This document shows, piece after piece, positions 26,230 through 35,309 of a stretch of 50,192 nucleotides of DNA. Source of the stretch: Roseovarius atlanticus (GTDB lineage: Bacteria > Pseudomonadota > Alphaproteobacteria > Rhodobacterales > Rhodobacteraceae); NCBI RefSeq assembly GCF_001441615.1, contig NZ_LAXJ01000004.1, positions 1 through 50,192 on the forward strand, in the 5' to 3' direction. The notes beneath the pieces were generated by a model. It made no database searches, was not told the DNA's origin, and worked only from the letters and a program-made list of their open reading frames with translations. How positions within the stretch are numbered: position 1 is the first letter of the stretch; every line of letters begins with the position of its first letter. A program made the position numbers and the translations under genes.

Positions 26230-29058
26230 ATGGTAAGTACAAGCAAAATTCTGACCGTATCCTACGGCACGTTCTCGTGCACATTGGAAGGTTTCGACGA
26301 TTCGTTCGAGACCATGAAGGCGATTGCAGAGTATTTCCGCGATCTGGCTGCCGACGACAGGTATTTCGGCGCAGAGCCACCGACACCTGACGCCGAGATG
26401 CTCGCCCGTATTGCCGAGCGGGAGATTTCACGCCGCGTCGAGGCCCGTGAAGAACAGGGAAAGATTCATCTTCGGGCGAACGAAAGCAACGGCGCCGCCG
26501 AGGCGCTGACACACGCCGTGCCTGCCGCCGAAGACGCACCAGAGAGCGCGCCGACCGAGACAGAGGCCGACGGCACAGATTACGCAGCGGAGCCACAGGC
26601 GCGGGACACGTCCGATCTTGACGAGAATGTGCCTCAAGCTCCGGCAGAAGACGTGACAGAAGCATCCGACGAAGCTTCGAAGCCGGCCAAAGATGACGCG
26701 CCCGAGGTCACGCAGCGGATCACGGAGGAAGCCGACGAAGCCGCGCTGTCCGAATCCGGGGCAGCACACGCGAAAACGAAGCAGCCCGAGCCGGCCGAAA
26801 ACATTTCGGACTTCGACACTGACGAGCCGATCGCCGGAATTGAAATAACGGATCAGTCGCTTTCGGACGTCAATAACGTCGAAACCGTGACAGACCGGTC
26901 CAGCAACCAAGCGCGGGACAACGAAGAGAACGTTCCGCAGCCGAAGGTCGACGATGAGATAGCGACGGCGACAACCGCCGAAGACGTCTCTGAGACAGAA
27001 GACGAACATTCGTATGACGCAGATGTCGAGGCGTTCATTGCTGATGCCGCGGATGACGAATCCACGACCTCTTCGGTGGGTAGATCCGAGGACGAACAGC
27101 ACTTTGTCGATGAACCTGTCGATCACTCGGCAGATGCGACAGAGCTGAACTCAGATACCGTTCCAACCCAAGCTGATACCATCGAAACAGCTGTCGAGTT
27201 GGATCCAGAACCGGCTCGGGCTGCCCGGCCAAGCAACGATGAAGCCGACAGCGTTGCTGAAAAACTGCGTCGGATCCGATCGGTCGTGTCGCAAAGCCAT
27301 CTCGATTACGAAGTCTCCGAATACAGCGAAGACGAGCACGCCTACGGCACGATGAGCAATGCGTCCGACGAGTTGGATGAGCTGCTCAAGGAATCCTATG
27401 ACGAGAAGCTTGAAGACGCTGACGAGGCGGGACCGACAGACTTTGCGACCTGGGCAGAAAAAGCGGACGAAGAGCTGTCGGACCCTGAGCTTGAGGCTAT
27501 AGGCGCGGCGGAAGATGCGGACGATCTGGATGACAAGGATGCCGAGGAGCTCGACGGCGAACCCTCCGTTGAAAGCGTGGCTTCGCAAACTTCCGTTGAA
27601 GATATTGAAGCAGACGACCTGCATCTGGTGCCTGACCAATCCGAAGACGCTCCGCAATCTACAGCAGAAACATCGGTAAACGTCGACGAAGACACCTTGT
27701 CACAACTCTTGGCGGACGCGGCCACCCCCCAAGCGGAGCGCGTCGATGGTGCGGAGATTGGCGAAGACCTGGACGATCTCACTGCTGAGGATACGGACGA
27801 CGGCAATGCGCCGGATTCGCTCTTCGCCGACCTCGACGATGCAGTCGATGAGAGCGATCATGCCGTGGCTGCAGGCGATGAGGCGCCGTTCGTTCTTGGC
27901 AAGGAAGCGCGCATCTCGGAGCAGGAAAAAGACACGGCTGCACGTCCTCTCAACGCGCGCGTTTTGAAAATGAAGAAGTCCGACTTCGAATCGGCAATCG
28001 CGCACGGCATGATCGAAGAAGACACCGAGTCAGAACCGGGTCTGGATAACGCCACCGATGTGGATGACCAGGCAATCCTCAGCCCTGAGGAAGAAGCTGA
28101 TCTGCAACGCGAGCTGGCCGAGGTAGAGGCCGAAATGTCCGACCAAGGCTTGTCGACCGACGGCGATGTTGGGGTCGGCGCGTTTGACGAAAAAGAAGAT
28201 GACGCGCATACTGTCCAAGCGCCTGCGCGGACCCTTGGTGAAGATGCCGATATCGACAAAGAAGATGTTGGTACCCTGCCCGCAGCTGAATATCGGGATA
28301 CGGAAGGCGAGTCTGAAGAGATTGCGTCGCCCAACGAAAAACAGCCCCAGGAGTTGGCAGACAAACCCCGTCGCGGCCTGTCGCGTTTGCTCGGCATGGG
28401 AAAACGTGCGCCCGAGGATGAGGCGCGCCTTTTTGAAGAAGCTGACAGCCAGATGGGTGACAAGGACGCCAGTATGCGCCGAACGGCAATTCAGCATCTT
28501 CGCGCCGCCGTTGCCGCAACAAGAGCCGAGAAAAGCGCGGGTGTCGATGTTGACCTGGGAGTGGATGAAACGCCCTACCGCTCGGATTTGGCCGAGGTCG
28601 TGCGCCCGCGCCGGCCAAATGCACCAGCCGGTTCCGGCAGGTCGGTCCGCCCGAATGAACAACGCCCCGCCCCGCTCAAGCTTGTGGCCGAGCAGCGGGT
28701 TGATACTGAACGCGCCCCTGTGCGTCCACGCCGCGTGTCGTCAGTACCCGCAGCCGTGCCCAAGGCGAATGACGGTGGCTTTACGGCCTTCGCGGAAGAA
28801 ATGGGCGCGACCGGCCTCTCCGATCTGCTCGAAGCCGCAGCGGCCTATATGTCCGATGTAGAGGGTCATTCGGAATTCACGCGCCCGATGCTTATGGGCA
28901 AGCTGAAGGAAGTAAACAGCGGCAATTACAGCCGCGAAGACGGTCTTCGTTCGTTCGGCCGCCTTCTTCGGGAAGGCAAATTGCGGAAAGTGCAGGGAGG
29001 ACGTTTCTCTGCCACTGATGAAACCGAGTTTCGGGCAGAGGCAAGAAACGCCGGCTGA
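26230..29058 (+). CDS. Large acidic, mostly low-complexity protein of unknown function
   Basis: The 942-residue protein has a short ordered N-terminus (about 1-80, [20 protein letters not shown] and [17 protein letters not shown]). About 600 residues follow that are dominated by Asp, Glu, Ala, Ser and Thr and are almost certainly disordered. Small islands stand out: [19 protein letters not shown] near 343 and [20 protein letters not shown] near 577. The last 225 residues look folded again, with [19 protein letters not shown] near 717 and a C-terminal domain ([20 protein letters not shown] onward, about 872-942). No signal peptide or membrane helix is seen. I recall similar unnamed proteins in other Rhodobacterales. 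The upstream 148 bp are AT-rich and a terminator follows. Confidence 0.85.
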   Translation: MVSTSKILTVSYGTFSCTLEGFDDSFETMKAIAEYFRDLAADDRYFGAEPPTPDAEMLARIAEREISRRVEAREEQGKIHLRANESNGAAEALTHAVPAAEDAPESAPTETEADGTDYAAEPQARDTSDLDENVPQAPAEDVTEASDEASKPAKDDAPEVTQRITEEADEAALSESGAAHAKTKQPEPAENISDFDTDEPIAGIEITDQSLSDVNNVETVTDRSSNQARDNEENVPQPKVDDEIATATTAEDVSETEDEHSYDADVEAFIADAADDESTTSSVGRSEDEQHFVDEPVDHSADATELNSDTVPTQADTIETAVELDPEPARAARPSNDEADSVAEKLRRIRSVVSQSHLDYEVSEYSEDEHAYGTMSNASDELDELLKESYDEKLEDADEAGPTDFATWAEKADEELSDPELEAIGAAEDADDLDDKDAEELDGEPSVESVASQTSVEDIEADDLHLVPDQSEDAPQSTAETSVNVDEDTLSQLLADAATPQAERVDGAEIGEDLDDLTAEDTDDGNAPDSLFADLDDAVDESDHAVAAGDEAPFVLGKEARISEQEKDTAARPLNARVLKMKKSDFESAIAHGMIEEDTESEPGLDNATDVDDQAILSPEEEADLQRELAEVEAEMSDQGLSTDGDVGVGAFDEKEDDAHTVQAPARTLGEDADIDKEDVGTLPAAEYRDTEGESEEIASPNEKQPQELADKPRRGLSRLLGMGKRAPEDEARLFEEADSQMGDKDASMRRTAIQHLRAAVAATRAEKSAGVDVDLGVDETPYRSDLAEVVRPRRPNAPAGSGRSVRPNEQRPAPLKLVAEQRVDTERAPVRPRRVSSVPAAVPKANDGGFTAFAEEMGATGLSDLLEAAAAYMSDVEGHSEFTRPMLMGKLKEVNSGNYSREDGLRSFGRLLREGKLRKVQGGRFSATDETEFRAEARNAG

Positions 29059-29083
29059 GCGACCAAGTTTCTTTCAATAAGAC

Positions 29084-29110
29084 CCCCGGCCAATGTGCCG
29101 GGGATTTCTT
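29084..29110 (+). terminator. Intrinsic terminator after the acidic protein gene
   Basis: A perfect 7-bp GC stem (CCCCGGC / GCCGGGG) with a 6-base loop is followed by ATTTCTT. It starts 26 bp after the stop and just before the convergent regulator gene ends, so it may act on both strands. Confidence 0.7.
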
Positions 29111-29113
29111 GTA

Positions 29114-30106
29114 TCAGCGGATACCGTTGAATGCGTGCCGCCTTACCTCGCAAGGAGGTTCGCCGTACTTTCGTTGGAACCAGCGTTTCATGAGCGTGAC
29201 GTTCGAAAAGCCGCACGCGATGGCCACTTCGCCCATCGGCAAGGCAGTTTGCGACACCAGATCATGAGCGCGGTCAAGGCGAAGGTCCCGATACACTTTG
29301 AGCGGTGACCGTCCAAGCTTGTCGGCAAAACCACGCTCCAGTTTCCGCGCAGAAATTCCGATTATGTCGGCGACTTGAGACACGCTCAGCGTATCCTCTA
29401 TGTGCTCTTCCATGATCTGAAGAGCATCCGAGATGATCTCGCAGCCCTGCGCGAGACGGTGCAAGCGCCACCTCTCGCCGCACAGGCTACCTTCTTCGGA
29501 TGCGGGGGCTTGAATTCCAAGGTCGCGGACCAGCGCAGCTTCGGTAAAATTGCCTTCCCGGGCGCCGATAAGTTCGACCATCATTCGCATCGCCGCCGCG
29601 GGTCCAGTCGCGCTGCTGAGCGCTTTATGGTGACAGGTGGTGTCCTCATTCAGCTCTACGGTCGGGCAGCTTTCCTGCACGCCCGCGTGAAAAGCTGCGT
29701 GTACTGACAAGCGCTTTGCTCCAAGAACACCTGTCATCAGGGGCACGAAGACTGCGCCGCCTACGACGCAAACCCTTGCGGCGTTGCGGATCGCAGAACG
29801 CAGCTGTGGTAATTCTGACTTTACCGGCCTCCAAGGTGCATCGACCCCACCTACAAGCACCAGCACCTGGTCGGGTGCACAGCTGAGCGTTTGTCGGCAA
29901 GGCGCGGCGATGTCGATGCAGGTCCATCTGTAAATCTCGTGGCCGAGGATACGGTTGGCGCGCCGCAGAACATGAATGCAGGTTTCCGCCACGAAAGCGT
30001 TTTCCGCGTTCTGTACAACAAAGACGAACTTGTCAGAAAGGCTGCGCTGGTCGCGCAACGGACGCGGATCGGATGGGCCGACGGGATCAAGGTTTGAAAG
30101 GTACAT
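29114..30106 (-). CDS. GlxA-type AraC family transcriptional regulator
   Basis: The 330-residue protein has an N-terminal class I glutamine-amidotransferase-like (DJ-1/PfpI) domain (about 25-200, with QVLVLVGGVDAPWRP and VCVVGGAVFVPLMTG) and a C-terminal AraC DNA-binding domain. The latter holds two helix-turn-helix units: LSVSQVADIIGISARKLERG and MGEVAIACGFSNVTLMKRWF. Such proteins control catabolism of betaines, sarcosine, carnitine and arginine in other proteobacteria. It lies 62 bp downstream of soxG on the same strand, so it may be transcribed with the sox operon and act on it or on related genes. Confidence 0.88.
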   Translation of the reverse strand: MYLSNLDPVGPSDPRPLRDQRSLSDKFVFVVQNAENAFVAETCIHVLRRANRILGHEIYRWTCIDIAAPCRQTLSCAPDQVLVLVGGVDAPWRPVKSELPQLRSAIRNAARVCVVGGAVFVPLMTGVLGAKRLSVHAAFHAGVQESCPTVELNEDTTCHHKALSSATGPAAAMRMMVELIGAREGNFTEAALVRDLGIQAPASEEGSLCGERWRLHRLAQGCEIISDALQIMEEHIEDTLSVSQVADIIGISARKLERGFADKLGRSPLKVYRDLRLDRAHDLVSQTALPMGEVAIACGFSNVTLMKRWFQRKYGEPPCEVRRHAFNGIR

Positions 30107-30168
30107 GTCTTCTATGACTTTCCCGGTTGTGAACGGATCCCTGAATTCCGTGCTTGGTGATCTTGCCT

Positions 30169-30735
30169 TTAGGTTACGTTGAGCAGCGAGGTCTCTACCG
30201 CGTGCAGAAAGGAGCCTGCAGAGGAAGATGCGGAGAGGAGGAGATAGGCGGTGGGGCCGGTGCGGAGGATCAGCACGCCAAGGTGCTCCATGACCGTGCG
30301 CGCGGCGGCGCCTTCGGCAAAGGCATCGGGGTGCAGGTCGATCGGGCAGATCCGTTCCAGAGCGGTGCGGGCCAACGGGCCGTCGAGCATGAGGCCGGAC
30401 CAGACATCGGTCTGGTCGGTGGTGTAGGCCGCGCCGTTGAGCAGGCCTTGCACATGCGGTTCGGCATCGGGCGTCGCGCGGGTGAAGATCGCGAAGGCTT
30501 GGTCCGGTCCGAGGCGCACCAGGCGGGTGTCATCCTTACCCATGACAGACTGGCCCGGCGCGGGCAGATCGGCGTCGAAGGCGGATCTGAACGCTTTCAG
30601 CGCCGCGTCCTCGGCCCCGAGGGGCAGAGCGATGGACACGATCGCCAGGTCGGCGGGCGCGTGAAGCCGCGTGTCGCCGAAGCTGTGGTCAAAGCCCTTG
30701 AGGGGCGGTTCCGAGGTGAGGGTGAAATCAGCCAC
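30169..30735 (-). CDS. soxG: Sarcosine oxidase gamma subunit
   Basis: The 188-residue protein begins MADFTLTSEPPLKGFDHSFG and fits the gamma subunit of heterotetrameric sarcosine oxidase, related to the folate-binding GcvT fold. Typical segments are ALPLGAEDAALKAFRSAF, RLVRLGPDQAFAIF and DQTDVWSGLMLDGPLARTAL. It overlaps the soxA stop by 8 bp, so translation is coupled. Gamma helps assemble the complex and carries no known cofactor. It is the last subunit gene of soxBDAG. Confidence 0.9.
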   Translation of the reverse strand: MADFTLTSEPPLKGFDHSFGDTRLHAPADLAIVSIALPLGAEDAALKAFRSAFDADLPAPGQSVMGKDDTRLVRLGPDQAFAIFTRATPDAEPHVQGLLNGAAYTTDQTDVWSGLMLDGPLARTALERICPIDLHPDAFAEGAAARTVMEHLGVLILRTGPTAYLLLSASSSAGSFLHAVETSLLNVT

Positions 30736-33676
30736 GCAGACGCTCTCCTTCCGGGTCGACGAAATGGGCCGAGACGATTTCGACCTCCATCTCGGTGCCG
30801 TGCACAGGGCTGACCGCGCGGACGATTTCGCCCATGCGCTCGTGCCCGCTCTTGATGAAGCCCAGGCCGATATGGTGGCCGAGGTTGGGCGAATAGGCGA
30901 CCGAGGTCATCCAGCCCTGGTCATGCTCCATGTCGGAAGGGGCATGTTTGTTCAGGAAATGCGAGCCGGCGATCAGTTTCTTGTCGCGGTCGACGGGGCG
31001 GAAGCCGACCAGCCGCACGGCGTCTTCGCGGGTCAGCTCCGGGCGTTGCGCCAGGACTTGGCCGATGCATTCCTTCTTTTGGCTGACCATCTTGCCCAGA
31101 CCGATATTGTGGGCGGTGGTCTGGCCGTTCAGCTCGTTGCCGGTGCAGTGGCCTTTCTCGATCCGCATGACGCCAAGCGCTTCCGTTCCATACGGCGCCG
31201 CATTGAATTCCTTGCCGGCCTCGTTTAGCACCGCCATCATCGAGTTGCCGAACCGCGCAGGCACGGCGATCTCATACGCCATTTCGCCCGAAAACGATAT
31301 CCGGAAGAGCCGCGCGGTCGTGCCGCCGCAGACGGTAACGTGACCGCAGGCCATGAAGGGGAACGCCTCGTTCGAGATGTCGTGGTCGGCGTCGATCACC
31401 TTGCGCAAAAGGTCGCGGGACTTCGGCCCGGCGACGGCGAACTGCGCCCAGCCGTCGGTGGTGGAAATCAGGTGCACATCCATGTCGGGCCAGAGGCACT
31501 GGCGCGCGAATTCGAGTCGACGAAAAACCGTGACCGCGTTGGCGGTGGTGGTCGTCATCACGTAATGGTTTTCGCCCATCCGCGCGGTGGTGCCATCGTC
31601 GTAACAGATGCCGTCCTCGCGCAGCATAAGTCCATAGCGAACCCGCCCGACCTTTAGCGTCGAGAACGTGTTGGCATAGACCTTGTCGAGGAAGGCCCCG
31701 GCATCCTTGCCCTGGATGTCGATCTTGCCCAGTGTTGTGACGTCGCAGATGCCGACGCTCGTGCGGGCCGCCCGGGCCTCGCGGTCGACGGAATCGCGCC
31801 AGCCCTTTTCGCCCGGACGCGTGTACCATTCGGCCCGCAGCCAGTTGCCCACGGTGACGAAGCTGGCGCCGTTCTCCTCGGCCCATTTGTGGCTGGGGGT
31901 CAGGCGGTAAGGGCGGAAATCCTTGCCGCGCGCACGACCGGCCAACGCGCCGATGGGCACGGGCGTGTAGGGCGGGCGGAAGATGGTGGTGCCGACCTCG
32001 GGGATGGTCTTGCCGCGTTCCTCGGCCAGGATCGCAAGGCCGGCGATGTTCGACGTCTTGCCCTGGTCGGTGGCCATGCCCATCGTGGTGTAGCGTTTGA
32101 GCAGCTCGACCGAGCGGAAACCTTCGGTGTTGGCGAGCTTGATGTCCTTGACGGTGACGTCGTTCTGACGGTCAACCCAGGCGCGGTGCTTGCTTTGCCT
32201 GACGTGCCAGAAGGCGGCGGCCTCGCGCGGTTCATCCTCGGCCTGCGGCAGGTCGGCGGCCTTGGTTTTGATGCCGAACGCGTCGAGTTGCGCGGTGGCT
32301 TGGGCCTGGCCTTCGGCCAGTGCGGCAGCGAGGGTCATGGACCCGTTCGCGGCCCCGGCGACGGCCATGCCGACCGGCAGGTCGCCGCCCGGAACGAATG
32401 CGCACAAGTCGTCGCGCCATGTAGGACGGCCGCGCTGGTGGCAGGTGAGGTGCACGTTTGGGTTCCAGCCGCCGGACACGGCCAGCGCATCGACCGGGAA
32501 AACCTTGCCATTGGTCAAAGTGATCGACTTCACGCCCTTGCGACCGATGGTGTTCATCACCGCCTCACCCGCGATGTGCCGGACGCCGGGCAGGTCGATG
32601 GGGGCGGGTTTGTCACGGCTGTCGACGATGACAGGCACCTCGAGGCCCTTGGCGACAAGATCGGCGGCGGTGCGCCAGCCATTGTCGTTGTTGGTGAAGA
32701 CGGCGACGTGCTTGCCCGGGGTGACGGCATAGCGGTTGGCATAGCTGCGCACGGCGCCGGCCAGCATGATGCCAGGGCGATCGTTGTTGCCGAAGGCGAT
32801 GGGGCGCTCGGTGGCGCCTGCAGCCAGAACGGCCCGCTTGGAATAGATGCGCCACAGGACCTGCCGGGGCTTGCCGCCGCCATCTGCAAGGTGATCGGTG
32901 CAGCGTTCGAGCGCGCCGTAGATGCCGTGATCGTAAGCGCCGTAGACGGTGGTGCGGGGCATGAGACGGACGTTGTCCATCGACGCCAGCTCGGCGGCGG
33001 TCTCTGCGGCCCAGTCGGTGCCGGACATCCCGCCCAGTTCCAGCGTCTCGGAATTGAGGCGGCCGCCGGGGCGGAAATCCTCGTCGGCGAGGATCACGCG
33101 GGCTCCGGCGCGCGCGGCGGTCAGCGCGGCCATCAGACCCGAGGGACCTGCACCGATGACCAGCAGGTCGCAATGCAGGAAGCCCTTGTCGTACTTATCC
33201 GGGTCGTCCTTCATCGACAGGCGGCCAAGGCCGGCGGCGGAGCGGATGATCGGCTCGTAAAGCTTTTCCCAGAACGCCTTGGGCCACATGAAGGTCTTGT
33301 AGTAGAACCCCGCCGACAGGAAAGGCGAGAAGAAGTCGTTGACCGCCAAGAGGTCGTATTCCAGCGAGCCGCGATGGTTTTGCGAGGTGGCGTTCAGCCC
33401 GTCGAACAGCTCGACCATCGTGGCGCGCGTGTTCGGCTCCTGGTACGCGCCGTCGCGCAGGTGGACCAGCGCGTTGGGTTCCTCGGAGCCGTCGGTGAAC
33501 ACGCCGCGCGGGCGGTGATACTTGAAGGACCGGCCTACAAGAAGCTGGTCGTTGGCCAAGAGCGCCGAGGCGAGCGTGTCGCCCGGGTGGCCGCGGAACC
33601 ACTTGTCGTTGAAGCGGAACTTGATCTCTTTCGAACGGTCGATCAGGCCGCCCTTGATGCGGTTCTTCTGGCTCAT
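30728..33676 (-). CDS. soxA: Sarcosine oxidase alpha subunit
   Basis: The alpha subunit of heterotetrameric sarcosine oxidase binds NAD and tetrahydrofolate. The start MSQKNRIKGGLIDRSK overlaps the soxD stop by ATGA and gives 982 residues. The N-terminal 2Fe-2S-like fold region has DTLASALLANDQLLVGRSF. A dinucleotide-binding segment follows near 170-205 (LLVIGAGPSGLMAALTAARA). The C-terminal 380 or so residues are GcvT-like (VGICDVTTLGKIDIQGKDAG, GMLREDG-type region), where the methylene group from sarcosine is passed to tetrahydrofolate, or released as formaldehyde. Confidence 0.95.
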   Translation of the reverse strand: MSQKNRIKGGLIDRSKEIKFRFNDKWFRGHPGDTLASALLANDQLLVGRSFKYHRPRGVFTDGSEEPNALVHLRDGAYQEPNTRATMVELFDGLNATSQNHRGSLEYDLLAVNDFFSPFLSAGFYYKTFMWPKAFWEKLYEPIIRSAAGLGRLSMKDDPDKYDKGFLHCDLLVIGAGPSGLMAALTAARAGARVILADEDFRPGGRLNSETLELGGMSGTDWAAETAAELASMDNVRLMPRTTVYGAYDHGIYGALERCTDHLADGGGKPRQVLWRIYSKRAVLAAGATERPIAFGNNDRPGIMLAGAVRSYANRYAVTPGKHVAVFTNNDNGWRTAADLVAKGLEVPVIVDSRDKPAPIDLPGVRHIAGEAVMNTIGRKGVKSITLTNGKVFPVDALAVSGGWNPNVHLTCHQRGRPTWRDDLCAFVPGGDLPVGMAVAGAANGSMTLAAALAEGQAQATAQLDAFGIKTKAADLPQAEDEPREAAAFWHVRQSKHRAWVDRQNDVTVKDIKLANTEGFRSVELLKRYTTMGMATDQGKTSNIAGLAILAEERGKTIPEVGTTIFRPPYTPVPIGALAGRARGKDFRPYRLTPSHKWAEENGASFVTVGNWLRAEWYTRPGEKGWRDSVDREARAARTSVGICDVTTLGKIDIQGKDAGAFLDKVYANTFSTLKVGRVRYGLMLREDGICYDDGTTARMGENHYVMTTTTANAVTVFRRLEFARQCLWPDMDVHLISTTDGWAQFAVAGPKSRDLLRKVIDADHDISNEAFPFMACGHVTVCGGTTARLFRISFSGEMAYEIAVPARFGNSMMAVLNEAGKEFNAAPYGTEALGVMRIEKGHCTGNELNGQTTAHNIGLGKMVSQKKECIGQVLAQRPELTREDAVRLVGFRPVDRDKKLIAGSHFLNKHAPSDMEHDQGWMTSVAYSPNLGHHIGLGFIKSGHERMGEIVRAVSPVHGTEMEVEIVSAHFVDPEGERLRG

Positions 33677-33960
33677 TTGCCGCGCCCCCGTTTGCGTGCC
33701 ACGTCGCGGGCCAGTTCGACGGCCGTGATCTCGTGCGTCACCGTGTTTCGCGTGACGACCAGCCACGAACGGTCGCCCTGTTCATGGTACCAAAGCTCTT
33801 GATGCTGGCCTGCGGGATTGTCGCGCAGATAACCATAGCTGTGGAATTGCTCCATCGCGTCGTCGGCCTGCCAGTCGGGGCGATCGATAAGTGCGGCATC
33901 GCCGAGATAGACGAATTCGGCGGCGTCGCGGGGGCCCAGAAGGGGATGGTCGATGATCAT
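33673..33960 (-). CDS. soxD: Sarcosine oxidase delta subunit, cysteine-free variant
   Basis: The 95-residue protein lies between soxB and soxA and has the delta-subunit pattern GPRDAAEFVYLGDAALIDRP followed by WYHEQGDRSWLVVTRNT. In the delta subunits I know, a CPxCG motif at the N-terminus and two His further on bind zinc. Here the equivalent start reads MIIDHPLLGPRD and there is no cysteine anywhere. Histidines at 5, 40, 53, 59 and 76 remain. It starts 13 bp after soxB and overlaps soxA by 4 bp. The complex may lack zinc in this position or hold it with histidines. Confidence 0.88.
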   Translation of the reverse strand: MIIDHPLLGPRDAAEFVYLGDAALIDRPDWQADDAMEQFHSYGYLRDNPAGQHQELWYHEQGDRSWLVVTRNTVTHEITAVELARDVARKRGRGK

Positions 33961-33973
33961 GTCTGTGCGCCCC

Positions 33974-35224
33974 TCAATGCAGGTTGGGCTGGTTGCCCAT
34001 GCCTTTTTCGTCGATCAGGTTGCCGGTCATGAACCTGTCCAGCCGCATTTCTGTCGCGGTGGGGTGCGGCTCATCCTTGGCCAGCAGGTGGGCATAGCAG
34101 AAGCCGGAGGCGGGCGTGGCCTTGAACCCGCCATAGCACCAGCCACCGTTGAAGTAGAGTCCGTCGATATGGGTCTTGTCGATGAAGGGCGAGCCGTCCA
34201 TTGACATGTCCATGACGCCACCCCAAGACCGCAGCAGGCGGGCGCGGCCGATCATCGGCATGATCGCCATGCCGCCTTCGCAGACGTCCTCGACCACAGG
34301 AAGATTTCCGCGCTGGGCGTAGGTGTTGTAGCCGTCGATATCGCCCCCAAAGACCAGACCGCCCTTGTCAGACTGGCTGACGTAGAAATGGCCGGCGCCG
34401 AAGGTGATCACGCCGGGGAGAGTCGGCTTGAGCCCTTCGGAGACGAACGCCTGCAAGACGTGGCTTTCGATGGGCAGGCGCATACCGGCCATCGCGGCGA
34501 CGCGACCGGAAGACCCGGCGACGCACATCGCCACTTTCTTGGCGCGGATCGGACCGCGCGAGGTCTCGACCCCGAGGCAGCGGCCATTCTCGATCTGAAA
34601 GCCGGTGACCTCGCAATTCTGGATGACGTCGACGCCGCGGCTGTCGGCGCCGCGGGCATAGCCCCAGGCGACGGCGTCGTGCCGGGCGGTGCCGCCGCGG
34701 CGCTGGAACAGGCCCCCCTTGATGGGAAAGCGGGCGTTTTCATAGTCGAGGAACGGCAGTTCCTTTTTCAACTGCGCGGCATCGACCAGTTCGGCATCGG
34801 CGCCGGCAAGGAACATTGCGTTCGCGCGCCGCACGAAGGCGTCGCGCTGACCGTCGGTGTGGATGAGGTTGAGGATCGAGCGCTGCGAGACCATCGAGTT
34901 GTAGTTCGTATCCTGCTCGAGGTTTTCCCACAGTTTCATCGAGAACTCGTAGAACGGCTCGTTGCCGGGCAGCAGGTAGTTGGAGCGGATGATCGTGGTG
35001 TTGCGCCCGATATTACCGGACCCCAGCCAGCCCTTTTCCAGGACGGCGACGTTGGTCAGGCCGAATTCCTTGGCGAGGTAATACGCCGTCGAGAGGCCAT
35101 GCCCGCCGCCGCCGATGATGACGATGTCATATTCCGCCTTGGGCTCGGGTTCGCGCCAGGCGCGTGTCCAACCCTTGTTGCCGGTCAGGCCTTCCCAGAG
35201 GACCTTGAACCCACTGTAGCGCAT
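33974..35224 (-). CDS. soxB: Sarcosine oxidase beta subunit
   Basis: The beta subunit holds the site where sarcosine (N-methylglycine) is oxidised by FAD, with electrons passed through FMN to oxygen. The start MRYSGFKVLWEGLTGNKGW gives 416 residues; the longer frame runs back through the divergent promoter and is rejected. FAD binding is shown by YDIVIIGGGGHGLSTAYYLA. RRGGTARHDAVAWGYAR contains the His that in homologues carries covalent FMN. The C-terminal NGGWCYGGFKATPASGFCYA is typical. It is the first gene of soxBDAG and is divergent from a GlxA-type regulator. Confidence 0.95.
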   Translation of the reverse strand: MRYSGFKVLWEGLTGNKGWTRAWREPEPKAEYDIVIIGGGGHGLSTAYYLAKEFGLTNVAVLEKGWLGSGNIGRNTTIIRSNYLLPGNEPFYEFSMKLWENLEQDTNYNSMVSQRSILNLIHTDGQRDAFVRRANAMFLAGADAELVDAAQLKKELPFLDYENARFPIKGGLFQRRGGTARHDAVAWGYARGADSRGVDVIQNCEVTGFQIENGRCLGVETSRGPIRAKKVAMCVAGSSGRVAAMAGMRLPIESHVLQAFVSEGLKPTLPGVITFGAGHFYVSQSDKGGLVFGGDIDGYNTYAQRGNLPVVEDVCEGGMAIMPMIGRARLLRSWGGVMDMSMDGSPFIDKTHIDGLYFNGGWCYGGFKATPASGFCYAHLLAKDEPHPTATEMRLDRFMTGNLIDEKGMGNQPNLH

Positions 35225-35309
35225 AAGATGATTCCTACGATTGTTGGAACCTAGTGTGCCGCAATCCCGACGAATGGACTTTTCCAGAACGGACGGATAA
35301 TTTTCTATT
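35225..35309. promoter_or_regulatory. Divergent promoter region of soxBDAG and glxA-type regulator
   Basis: This 85-bp gap must hold both promoters. On the plus strand GATAAT at about 35296-35301 is a fair -10 box, but it lies very close to the regulator start, which would give a short leader. No perfect dyad was seen. An operator for the divergent regulator is expected here by analogy with other divergent regulator-operon pairs. Confidence 0.4.

Noticed and set aside
31889..33802. A 637-codon open frame on the plus strand opposite soxA
   Set aside because: It is a shadow of soxA caused by codon bias; it lacks a family match and a supported start.
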